Made by a program: the position numbers and the translations under genes. The notes beneath the pieces are model-generated. The model searched no databases. It was given only the letters and a program-made list of their open reading frames with translations, and was not told the origin of the DNA. A DNA stretch of 37,502 bases from an uncultured Bacteroidota bacterium (lineage in GTDB: Bacteria > Bacteroidota > Bacteroidia > Bacteroidales > FEN-979). This document shows positions 7,235 to 14,313 of the stretch, in pieces. Location of the stretch: positions 1-37,502 of the forward strand of contig CALCGJ010000197.1 in the NCBI GenBank assembly GCA_937900965.1. The letters are read 5' to 3'. Each line of letters starts with the position of its first letter. Position 1 is the stretch's first letter.

Positions 7235-8071
7235 ATGAACGCACCAATCAGGTCAACCTGGATTGCTATATTTGGCATTCTATTTCTAACAGCTTTTATT
7301 TTGAACGGGTGTAAAAAAGAGGACCCCGCACCGCCCACTCCACCTGATTTTGGTGGAATATCCATCCAGTTTAATCATGTGTTCAACGGAATCCCACTTG
7401 TACTTGATTCACTTGCATGGAGTGATGATTTTGGTAATGAATTTGAAGTCAATGAGTTGCAATATTTCATCTCAGATGTTCGTCTGCATTTGCATGGAGG
7501 AGGTGCTTATCAGATTGGGTCATCGGATGGCATTCACTATGTTGATGCCCGTATCCCTGCATCACATCAGTGGTATCCTGGGGATCAGATCCCTTCTGCA
7601 ACATACGATTCTGTTTCATTTACGTTTGGATTAAGTGCGGTTAAGAATCTCTCAAACCGGTTTCCTGATCCACCTGAGCGGGATATGTTCTGGCCTGAGC
7701 TTCTCGGGGGAGGCTATCACTATATGAAACTCAACACAAAATGGAAAAATGATTCGGTGCCTGAACTCAGACCATTTATGATGCACCTGGGAATCGGTCA
7801 GATCTATGATCTTAATAAACCGGACTCGATCATCGGCTTTGTCCAGAATTTCTTTTTTGTCAAATTGGATAGTTCAGCTTTCACGATTGAAGCCGGAAAG
7901 CAGAAAGCCCTTGTGATCACGATGCATCTGGATCGATGGTTTGATGGCCCACCAAATGCTTTCAACCTCGCCATCCTACCCCAGGGTATCATGCAGAACC
8001 AACCATTGATGCATGAAGTTTGTCTTAATGGACGAGGAGTGTTTACCTGCCAACTGCCAACTGCCAACTGA
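7235..8071 (+). CDS. MbnP-like copper-binding lipoprotein
   Basis: The protein has 278 residues. A lipoprotein signal peptide ends at a lipobox with Cys26 (FILNGC). The body shows the MbnP family layout: FNHVFNGIPLVLD near the start, NELQYFISDVRLH, then RDMFWPELLGGGYHYMKLNTKW, and a late ITMHLDRWFDG segment. In characterised MbnP a tryptophan is oxidised to kynurenine by the partner MbnH and the protein binds copper; several Trp and His residues are available here (WSDD, QWYPG, MFWPE, DRWFDG). The diheme enzyme gene follows after 11 bases. The last residues (CQLPTAN) are encoded by a heptamer repeat array, so the natural C-terminus may have been replaced. Function is inferred from family and pairing. 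Confidence 0.8.
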   Translation: MNAPIRSTWIAIFGILFLTAFILNGCKKEDPAPPTPPDFGGISIQFNHVFNGIPLVLDSLAWSDDFGNEFEVNELQYFISDVRLHLHGGGAYQIGSSDGIHYVDARIPASHQWYPGDQIPSATYDSVSFTFGLSAVKNLSNRFPDPPERDMFWPELLGGGYHYMKLNTKWKNDSVPELRPFMMHLGIGQIYDLNKPDSIIGFVQNFFFVKLDSSAFTIEAGKQKALVITMHLDRWFDGPPNAFNLAILPQGIMQNQPLMHEVCLNGRGVFTCQLPTAN

Positions 8072-8081
8072 GAACTCCACT
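8047..8081. repeat. Period-7 tandem array B (unit CTGCCAA)
   Basis: Three exact CTGCCAA units (8047-8067) then CTGAGAA and CTCCACT. It encodes the last codons and stop of the MbnP-like gene and runs to 2 bases before the next start codon. The unit is the reverse complement of the GGCAGTT unit in the array at 10027-10054. Confidence 0.85.
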
Positions 8082-8082
8082 T

Positions 8083-9210
8083 ATGAACCGAATAACACTG
8101 TATATAATCATTTTCCTGGCACTTTTTTCCTGCAAAAAGAGTGATCCGCCTGTCTCCTCCTATCAACCAACTCCTTACCAGATCGTGATTCCATTCCGCT
8201 TTCCGACACAATTAAATATTCCGGACGACAACCCCATGACTGTTGAGGGAATTGAATTGGGCAGGATGCTCTTTTATGACGGCCGTATTTCGGGTTCTGC
8301 TCATCCCGACTCCATGATGACCTGTGCTACCTGTCATCTTCAATCCCGCTCCTTTGAATGTGGTATTGACCATCCAAAGTATACAGGAGGACATCCTTTC
8401 GGTGTGACAGGGATTCCCACTCCTCATTATATGATGCCAATGATCAACCTGGTGTGGACCCACACAGGTTATCTCTGGAACGGCAAAATATATCCTGATA
8501 ATCCGGCACCCGGTATCCGGCATCTGGAGGACCTGGTTTGGATGGCTATCATTGCCCCACATGAGATGAACAGCGATACCAATAAGGCAAAAATATTGAT
8601 CCAGAGCATTTCAGGCTATCCGGAAATGTTCCAAAAGGCATTTGGGAGTTCGACTGTGACAGTGAGAAATATGGGGAAAGCAATTGCCCAATTTGTTCGC
8701 ACCCTGATCAGTGCGGATTCTAAGTTCGACAGTTATCTCAAGGGCGAAGTTCAACTGATGCCCAATGAACTTAATGGATATGTCCTTTTCATGACTGAGC
8801 AAGGGGGAGATTGCTTCCATTGTCACGGTGGAGAGGGGAATCCACTCTTTACCACAAATCTGTTTTACAATAACGGAAAAGATTCTGTGTTCACCGATCC
8901 TCGTGACCGGTATCAGGTTTCGGGCGACCCAAGTGATATCGGGGCCTACAAAGCTCCCACTCTTCGTAACCTGATTTTTACTGCTCCTTATATGCACGAT
9001 GGAAGATTCAAGACAATCGATGAGGTTATAGACTTTTACAGCTCAGGGCTGGTTTGGTCCCCATACGTCAACCCCCTGATGCACCATATTTCTTCCGGAG
9101 GCAACCAGCTAACACCAGCTAAAAAAGCAGACCTGAAGGCGTTTCTGCTAACCCTGACAGACAGTTCCTTTGTGAACAACCCTGCTTTTGGGATGCCCGA
9201 TTTACCGTGA
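8083..9210 (+). CDS. Diheme cytochrome c peroxidase / MauG-family enzyme (MbnH-like)
   Basis: This 375-residue lipoprotein has a short signal ending at Cys17 (LFSC). Two c-type heme sites are visible: CATCH at residues 81-85 and CFHCH at 244-248. The motif APTLRNLIFTAPYMHDGRF is the family's second-heme region; the Met in PYMHDG is a candidate second-heme axial ligand. Members of this family are either periplasmic peroxidases or MauG/MbnH-type enzymes that oxidise protein tryptophans. Location directly after an MbnP-like gene (11 bases) points to the MbnH role, that is, modifying Trp in its partner. It likely acts at the periplasmic face or cell surface and needs the cytochrome c maturation machinery. 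A simple peroxidase remains possible. Confidence 0.88.
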   Translation: MNRITLYIIIFLALFSCKKSDPPVSSYQPTPYQIVIPFRFPTQLNIPDDNPMTVEGIELGRMLFYDGRISGSAHPDSMMTCATCHLQSRSFECGIDHPKYTGGHPFGVTGIPTPHYMMPMINLVWTHTGYLWNGKIYPDNPAPGIRHLEDLVWMAIIAPHEMNSDTNKAKILIQSISGYPEMFQKAFGSSTVTVRNMGKAIAQFVRTLISADSKFDSYLKGEVQLMPNELNGYVLFMTEQGGDCFHCHGGEGNPLFTTNLFYNNGKDSVFTDPRDRYQVSGDPSDIGAYKAPTLRNLIFTAPYMHDGRFKTIDEVIDFYSSGLVWSPYVNPLMHHISSGGNQLTPAKKADLKAFLLTLTDSSFVNNPAFGMPDLP

Positions 9211-9218
9211 AAATAGTA

Positions 9219-9246
9219 ATTTTACATTTTGCATTTTACAATTGAA
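9219..9246. repeat. Period-7 tandem array C (unit ATTTTAC / ATTTTGC)
   Basis: Four heptamers: ATTTTAC, ATTTTGC, ATTTTAC, AATTGAA. It fills most of the 44-base gap between the diheme enzyme gene and ispE. Confidence 0.7.
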
Positions 9247-9254
9247 CTGATCCA

Positions 9255-10097
9255 GTGATCGTATTCCCCAACGCCAAAATAAACCTCGGCCTTCATGTCG
9301 TTGAAAAACGTACTGATGGCTTTCACAATATCGAAACGGTGTTTTACCCCGTCAACCTCTGCGATGCACTCGAGATCATTCCAGGTGATCAGGAAAAGAC
9401 TGAATTCACCATCTCCGGTTTACCTCTCCCAGGTGATCCGGAAACAAACCTGGTGATGAAAGTGGTAAGATTGATGACAGATGCCGGATCCCGGATGCCG
9501 GATACTCCCCTCCCTTGCTTCCGTATCCACCTCCACAAAGTCATCCCCAGCGGCGCCGGTCTGGGTGGAGGCTCCTCAGATGCTGCTTCTGCATTGAAGC
9601 TTGTGAACGAACTCTGGAAAATGGATTTGTCAGTCCCGCAACTTCAGGATCTTGCAGGACAACTGGGTAGCGATTGTGCCTTCTTCATCGAAAACCGCCC
9701 GGTTTTTGCCACCGGAAGAGGGAACATGCTTGAGCCAATCGAACTGGATCTCTCAGGATACCAGATCGTAATCATAGTGCCACCTGTTCATGTCAGTACC
9801 CCTGAAGCATACAGGATGGTCTCCCCCGCCAAATCCGTTCGCTCCCTGAAAGAGATTATCCGGTTACCTGTTGAGGAGTGGAAAGACAACCTCAGCAACG
9901 ACTTCGAAAAGCCGGTCATGAACAAATACCCGGTGATCCGTGAGATCAAAGAGGAGTTGTACAACAAGGGAGCCCTATATGCTGCCATGAGCGGTAGCGG
10001 GTCAGCAGTGTATGGAATGTTCAGTGGGCAGGTGGCAGTTGGCAGTTTGCAATTCGATCCCTCATTCTTTATCAGCCGAAAGCTCCATCAGGCGTAG
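9255..10097 (+). CDS. ispE: 4-diphosphocytidyl-2-C-methyl-D-erythritol kinase
   Basis: This 280-residue GHMP kinase of the non-mevalonate isoprenoid pathway phosphorylates CDP-ME at the 2-hydroxyl. The start is GTG, giving VIVFPNAKINLGLHV, the normal IspE N-terminus. The ATP loop PSGAGLGGGSSDAASAL and the late AAMSGSGSAVYGMF motif are intact. Two stretches are made of heptamer repeats: residues about 76-85 (a loop reading DAGSRMPDT) and residues about 258-267 (GQVAVGSLQ). The final residues and stop come from a 16-bp tandem array. The catalytic core appears unaffected, so I expect an active enzyme with repeat-derived loop and tail. Confidence 0.95.
   Translation: MIVFPNAKINLGLHVVEKRTDGFHNIETVFYPVNLCDALEIIPGDQEKTEFTISGLPLPGDPETNLVMKVVRLMTDAGSRMPDTPLPCFRIHLHKVIPSGAGLGGGSSDAASALKLVNELWKMDLSVPQLQDLAGQLGSDCAFFIENRPVFATGRGNMLEPIELDLSGYQIVIIVPPVHVSTPEAYRMVSPAKSVRSLKEIIRLPVEEWKDNLSNDFEKPVMNKYPVIREIKEELYNKGALYAAMSGSGSAVYGMFSGQVAVGSLQFDPSFFISRKLHQA
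9481..9508. repeat. Period-7 tandem array D (unit ATGCCGG) inside ispE
   Basis: Four heptamers ATGCCGG, ATCCCGG, ATGCCGG, ATACTCC within coding sequence. They encode a variable loop upstream of the ATP-binding motif. The same unit recurs at 35151-35192. Confidence 0.75.
10027..10054. repeat. Period-7 tandem array E (unit GGCAGTT) inside ispE
   Basis: GGCAGGT, GGCAGTT, GGCAGTT, TGCAATT encode part of the C-terminal tail of IspE. The unit is the reverse complement of the one in the array at 8047-8081. Confidence 0.75.
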
Positions 10098-10164
10098 CCT
10101 CCATCAGCCGAAGGCTCCATCAGGCGCAGCCTCCATCAGGCGTAGCCTCTATCAGCCGAAGGCT
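10069..10164. repeat. 16-bp-period tandem array at the ispE/lptF-G convergent junction
   Basis: Six consecutive 16-mers of the form CCATCAGSCGnAGSCT. Two versions alternate: CCATCAGCCGAAGGCT and CCATCAGGCGTAGCCT. Each unit contains a small hairpin (AGCC-GAA-GGCT or AGGC-GTA-GCCT). The array starts inside the last codons of ispE, supplies its TAG stop at 10095-10097 and ends 1 base before the stop of the minus-strand permease gene. Confidence 0.9.
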
Positions 10165-10165
10165 A

Positions 10166-11242
10166 TTACTTCGGCGTTTTCCACAACATAAACACCGCTA
10201 TCACTGAAAAGAAGATATTTGGTAACCAGACAGCCAGCATTGGCTGGATGCTTCCAAAGGTTCCGAATACTGCTGATATCTGCATAAAGAGGATGTAAAA
10301 AAAGGTGAGGGCAAGGCCTAACCCGAGGTGATATCCGATGCCTCCCCTTACTTTTCTTGAAGATACAGCCACTCCGATCAGGGTGAGAATGATAGTCGCG
10401 AAGGGGTGGGCAATGCGTTCGTATTGTTTGACCTGGTAATGGATCACATCAGGATCCCCGCGAAGGAGTTTTTTCCCTATCACCTCCTTGAGTTTCACGT
10501 ATCCCAATACTTTGATCTCCTCAACATCTTCAATAAAATCTCCTGGTTTGATCGGCAATAATGTATCCATGCTCAATCCCTTGGTAATTGATTCCTCCAA
10601 TCCATTTATTTTTCTGATAAAATATTGGTCGATTTTCCATTTTCCAGTAAGCGTATCAAAAGAGAACTTATCTCCTTTGAGTTTATATTTTAGAGTTGTC
10701 CCGTCAAACTCCTCCAGGGAAAACTTCCAGCCGGAGTTAGTTTTCAGGTTGAAGTTCTCCATGAAAATGAAGGTTCCCGGACTTATTTGCTTATGGACGT
10801 TCATGTCGCTGAATCTCTTTGGATCACGGATATATTTGTTCTCAAACTCAAACATCGTCTGGTTGGTGTAAGGAATGATAAAATTAGCCAGTAAGAATGA
10901 GAGAAGTCCAAGTATCATCGCTGAGACAAGAAATGGAACCAGCATCCGCCAGAAGCTGATCCCGCTGCTGAGTATGGCGATGATCTCGCTTCGGGATGCC
11001 ATCCTGGAGGTAAAAAAGATAACGGCGATAAAGGTGAGTAAATAGCTGAAGAGGTTGATGAAATAGGGGATGAAATTCATGTAGTAATCGAAGATGATCG
11101 CTCCGAGAGGGGCGTCATTTTTAAGAAAATCATCTATCTTCTCCGAGATGTCAAAAACGATCACGATGAAGATTAACAACAACAGGGTAAAGGCAAATGT
11201 ACCCAGGAACTTCTTGATGATATATAGATCGATCTTTTTCAC
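10166..11242 (-). CDS. LptF/LptG (YjgP/YjgQ) family LPS export permease
   Basis: This 358-residue inner-membrane protein begins MKKIDLYIIKKFLGTFAFTL, the family signature, and has hydrophobic segments at about 13-35, 50-75 and 98-120 in the N-terminal half and three near the C-terminus, enclosing a periplasmic domain. With LptB it forms the ABC exporter that extracts lipopolysaccharide from the inner membrane. Bacteroidota often carry separate F/G-like genes; I cannot decide between LptF and LptG. The gene follows tgt with a gap of only 3 bases on the same strand, so the two form an operon. The window also contains LptD and an LptA-like gene. Confidence 0.9.
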   Translation of the reverse strand: MKKIDLYIIKKFLGTFAFTLLLLIFIVIVFDISEKIDDFLKNDAPLGAIIFDYYMNFIPYFINLFSYLLTFIAVIFFTSRMASRSEIIAILSSGISFWRMLVPFLVSAMILGLLSFLLANFIIPYTNQTMFEFENKYIRDPKRFSDMNVHKQISPGTFIFMENFNLKTNSGWKFSLEEFDGTTLKYKLKGDKFSFDTLTGKWKIDQYFIRKINGLEESITKGLSMDTLLPIKPGDFIEDVEEIKVLGYVKLKEVIGKKLLRGDPDVIHYQVKQYERIAHPFATIILTLIGVAVSSRKVRGGIGYHLGLGLALTFFYILFMQISAVFGTFGSIQPMLAVWLPNIFFSVIAVFMLWKTPK

Positions 11243-11245
11243 AGG

Positions 11246-12376
11246 TCAGAGTCGTTGCATTAGTTGAATCACCATCTTCTCTTTCCAGCTCCGGAAGTTC
11301 CCACCCCGGATTTGTTTGCGCGATTCATCCATGAGCCACATATAGAAGCCCAGGTTATGAACTGTTGCAATCATAGCCGCCAGCATCTCTTTCGAAATAA
11401 AAAGGTGCCGGAGAAATGCTTTTGAATAGTCCTTATCAGCAAATATATCGCCTTCCGGATCCAGCGGGGAGAAGTCGTCCCGCCACTTTACATTCTTAAT
11501 ATTGATGATCCCCTGACGGGTAAAGAGCATGCCATTCCGGCCATTCCGGGTAGGGATTACACAATCGAACATATCCACACCAAGCGCAATGTTTTCAAGT
11601 ATGTTGGCTGGCGTTCCAACGCCCATAAGGTATCGGGGTTTGGAAGCCGGAAGAATTTTATTGACAGTTTCTGTCATCTCATACATCACCTCAGCCGGTT
11701 CACCAACCGATAATCCGCCAATGGCATTCCCTTCCGCATTACATGAAGCAATGAACTCAGCCGATTTTTCACGCAAATCTTTATATACACTTCCCTGCAC
11801 AATAGGAAAAAGGCTCTGGTTATAGCCATGGGGACAAGTAGTTATCGCGAAATGGTCAATGCAGCGTTTCAACCATCGGTGGGTCCGCTCTGTCGACTTT
11901 ACTGCATAGTCGTATTCACAGGGGTAAGGAGTACATTCGTCGAATGCCATGATGATGTCAGCGCCCAGGGCACGCTGGATATCGATTGCCGACTCGGGTG
12001 TAAAGGTATGTTTGGAACCATCGATGTGCGATTGGAAGACCACACCGTCCTCCTTGAACTTTCTGATATCGGCCAGAGAGTAAACCTGGTAGCCGCCACT
12101 ATCGGTCAGGATGGGTTTGCTCCAGCCATTGAACTTATGAATTCCACCGGCAGCCGAAACAATATCAGCTCCTGGCCGAAGATACAGGTGGTACGTATTT
12201 GAGAGCATGATCTGGGCTCTGACATCCTCCCGCAGCTGGTTCATGTGGAGTGCTTTAACCGCTCCGGCAGTCCCCACAGGCATAAAAAAGGGAGATTCAA
12301 CAGTTCCGTGATCGGTTCTTAGCGAACCGGCCCGGGCAGAAGATCCAGGATCTGTATGAGTGATTGTGAAGGTCAT
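11246..12376 (-). CDS. tgt: Queuine/preQ1 tRNA-guanine transglycosylase lacking zinc cysteines
   Basis: This 376-residue enzyme exchanges guanine-34 of GUN-anticodon tRNAs for preQ1. Catalytic features are intact: DSGGYQ with the general-base Asp, SVGEP, and MFDCVIPTRNGRNG with the nucleophilic Asp. The usual zinc site CxCxxC...H is altered: positions 309, 311 and 314 are Gly, Ile and Asp (DPEGDIFADKD), while His340 (VHNLGFY) remains. I believe other Bacteroidota Tgt proteins share this loss, so the enzyme is probably active without structural zinc. It is first in an operon with the LptF/G permease, a common pairing in this phylum. Confidence 0.95.
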   Translation of the reverse strand: MTFTITHTDPGSSARAGSLRTDHGTVESPFFMPVGTAGAVKALHMNQLREDVRAQIMLSNTYHLYLRPGADIVSAAGGIHKFNGWSKPILTDSGGYQVYSLADIRKFKEDGVVFQSHIDGSKHTFTPESAIDIQRALGADIIMAFDECTPYPCEYDYAVKSTERTHRWLKRCIDHFAITTCPHGYNQSLFPIVQGSVYKDLREKSAEFIASCNAEGNAIGGLSVGEPAEVMYEMTETVNKILPASKPRYLMGVGTPANILENIALGVDMFDCVIPTRNGRNGMLFTRQGIINIKNVKWRDDFSPLDPEGDIFADKDYSKAFLRHLFISKEMLAAMIATVHNLGFYMWLMDESRKQIRGGNFRSWKEKMVIQLMQRL

Positions 12377-12446
12377 GAATTGCGAAGAATCTTCTCTTTG
12401 AATGCTCTGAAAAGCACAGATATTAACTGTTGTCGCAATTTTTCGA

Positions 12447-12454
12447 CAAAGGTA
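12447..12454 (-). promoter_or_regulatory. -7 box upstream of tgt
   Basis: Minus-strand TACCTTTG, an exact TAnnTTTG, 70 bases before the tgt start. No clear -33 TTG at the expected spacing. Confidence 0.4.
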
Positions 12455-12476
12455 GGGTTTATTTTAGGAGATTGAA

Positions 12477-12484
12477 TAAATTTG
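12477..12484 (+). promoter_or_regulatory. -7 box upstream of the glycosyltransferase-sigma operon
   Basis: TAAATTTG, an exact TAnnTTTG, 27 bases before the ATG at 12512 and divergent from the tgt box. Confidence 0.45.
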
Positions 12485-12511
12485 CCGTTACCACCTGTTA
12501 AATCTTGTTAA

Positions 12512-13714
12512 ATGCCAGAAGCATTCGTAAACCCAAATCCGTTACTCTTCTTCCTCTTTATCCTCTTTGGATTTTGTTTCCTGGTGCAGATGGCATTTTA
12601 TTGGATAATCTTTTTCAGGGTTGGAAAAAGGTATAAGCCACAAGGCACGAGGCATGAGGCATCAGGCATGAGGCATGAGGCATCAGAATCATTCGTAACT
12701 CGTAAATCGGACATCGGAGATTCTCTTAAGGGGGTTTCTGTTGTCATTTGCGCCCACAATGAATACCACCATTTGATTCATACGTTACCTCAGATCCTTG
12801 AACAGGATTATCCGTTATTTGAAGTTGTAGTGGTGGATCATGCCTCTGATGATGATACTGCGTTCCTGTTGTCGGAACTGACAGACAAATACAAACACCT
12901 GAAGGTTGTATCAATCAAAAAGGATCTTAACTTTTTTACCGGGAAGAAGTTTCCACTTTCAATCGGGATCAAATCAGCAAGTCATGAGATCATCCTACTT
13001 ACGGATGCCGACTGCCGTCCCGCAGGCAACCAATGGATCAGGTTAATGCAGGAAGCCTTCATAAACGATAAAGAAATCATCCTTGGATATGGAGCTTATG
13101 AGAAGCGTAAAGGGATATTGAACGCACTGATCCGATTCGAAACTGTGCAGGTGGCTATCCAGTATCTCTCTTTCGCAATGGCAGGTATTCCATATATGGG
13201 AGTCGGACGGAACCTTGCTTACAGGAAGAGTCTCTTTTATCAGGAGAAAGGTTTCATCTCGCATTACCGTATCAGCAGTGGTGACGACGACCTCTTCATT
13301 AACCGGGTGGCCCGAAAGAAAAATACCGGTGTGCAGAGAGATCCGGGGGCTTTTACCTATTCAGAGCCCAAAATATCGACCGGAAAATGGTTCACTCAGA
13401 AGAGACGTCACATGACAACCGGGTCTCATTACAGGTTTATACACAAGTTTCTGCTTGGATTGTACAGTTCAACACAACTGCTCTTCTGGCTATTTCTGGT
13501 TCTGCTTCTTGCCTGGAACTTTGCCTGGTTGTTTGTTTTAAGTGTACTTTTGCTGAAATGGGTAAGTCAGTATGTGGTTGTTGGACGGTGTATGAACAGA
13601 CTTCAGGAAAAGCAACTAATTGCGTGGATCCCGCTGCTGGAGTGGGTAACCCTTCTCCTTCAGATAGTGATTGTAGGATCGAACTTTATTGTCAAACCCC
13701 GTAAATGGAAGTAG
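12512..13714 (+). CDS. Membrane-anchored family 2 glycosyltransferase with a repeat-derived linker
   Basis: The protein has 400 residues. One membrane segment at about 10-35 is followed by a linker, a GT-A domain (VSVVICAHNEYHHL; VVVDHASDDDT; LLTDADCRP as the DxD region; SGDDDLFINRVA; QKRRHMTTG as the QxxRW-like motif) and two or three C-terminal membrane segments. It probably adds sugars to a lipid-linked or exported glycan at the inner membrane; the acceptor is unknown. Residues about 43-70 (QGTRHEASGMRHEASES... to SDIGD) are encoded by a period-7 DNA array, giving a seven-residue peptide repeat RHEASGM/RHEASES in the cytoplasmic linker. Its 3' end overlaps the sigma factor gene by 10 bases. 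Confidence 0.9.
   Translation: MPEAFVNPNPLLFFLFILFGFCFLVQMAFYWIIFFRVGKRYKPQGTRHEASGMRHEASESFVTRKSDIGDSLKGVSVVICAHNEYHHLIHTLPQILEQDYPLFEVVVVDHASDDDTAFLLSELTDKYKHLKVVSIKKDLNFFTGKKFPLSIGIKSASHEIILLTDADCRPAGNQWIRLMQEAFINDKEIILGYGAYEKRKGILNALIRFETVQVAIQYLSFAMAGIPYMGVGRNLAYRKSLFYQEKGFISHYRISSGDDDLFINRVARKKNTGVQRDPGAFTYSEPKISTGKWFTQKRRHMTTGSHYRFIHKFLLGLYSSTQLLFWLFLVLLLAWNFAWLFVLSVLLLKWVSQYVVVGRCMNRLQEKQLIAWIPLLEWVTLLLQIVIVGSNFIVKPRKWK
12639..12722. repeat. Period-7 tandem array F inside the glycosyltransferase gene
   Basis: The best part, 12646-12687, is six near-identical heptamers (CACGAGG, CATGAGG, CATCAGG, CATGAGG, CATGAGG, CATCAGA). It continues in the same 7-base phase into a second family (ATCATTC, GTAACTC, GTAAATC, GGACATC, GGAGATT). 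Counting one degenerate unit in front it is 84 bases, exactly 28 codons, and keeps the reading frame. Confidence 0.85.
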
Positions 13715-14313
13715 CCACTCATCTTACCGAAAAGGCACGACGCGATTACAGGCTAGTCATTAAAGCCCGCGAAAACGGGGATCAGAAAGCGTACGCGGAG
13801 CTGCTGAATAACTATCGGGATTCTCTCTATTTCCTACTTCTGAAGATGACCAATAACCCTACTGATGCTGAAGATCTGACAATCGAAGCATTTGGGAAAG
13901 CCTTCAGGAATTTGCATCAATATTCTCCCGAATTTGCTTTCAGTACCTGGCTCTTCAAGATCGCTGCAAACAATTGTATTGACTTCCTGCGCAAATCCAA
14001 GCGAATCATATTTGCAGAAAATCCGGGTGAGAACAGTGGCAACAGTGATGATTACCCGTTCAACATGGTCGCTACTACCCTGAGTCCGGAAGAGAAAGTG
14101 ATTGAGAAACAGAAGATAAAACTGATGCATGAGGTTGTGGAGAAGTTGAAGCCGCACTACCGCAACCTGATCGAGCTACGCTACTTCAAAGAGTGGTCCT
14201 ATGAAGAGATCGCTACAGAGCTTGACCTTCCGCTTGGAACGGTTAAAGCCCAGCTTTTCCGTAGCCGGGAGTTTCTTTACCAGATCCTCAAACATCAGGA
14301 AGAGAAGATTTAA
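13705..14313 (+). CDS. RNA polymerase ECF-type sigma factor
   Basis: The protein has 202 residues. Region 2 reads LLNNYRDSLYFLLLKMTNNPTDAEDLTIEAFGKAFRNL followed by FSTWLFKIAANNCIDFLRK. Region 4 contains YRNLIELRYFKEWSYEEIATELDLPLGTVKAQLFRSREFL, a canonical helix-turn-helix for -35 recognition. It matches the SigE-like ECF group common in Bacteroidota. No anti-sigma gene is adjacent; it overlaps the glycosyltransferase gene by 10 bases, so the two are translated from one message and may share a surface-glycan role. The stop interlocks with that of the convergent histidine kinase gene (TTAA at 14310-14313). Confidence 0.93.
   Translation: MEVATHLTEKARRDYRLVIKARENGDQKAYAELLNNYRDSLYFLLLKMTNNPTDAEDLTIEAFGKAFRNLHQYSPEFAFSTWLFKIAANNCIDFLRKSKRIIFAENPGENSGNSDDYPFNMVATTLSPEEKVIEKQKIKLMHEVVEKLKPHYRNLIELRYFKEWSYEEIATELDLPLGTVKAQLFRSREFLYQILKHQEEKI

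Noticed and set aside
10069-10164. Possible CRISPR array
   Set aside because: Units are contiguous 16-mers with no spacers, and no cas genes are present.
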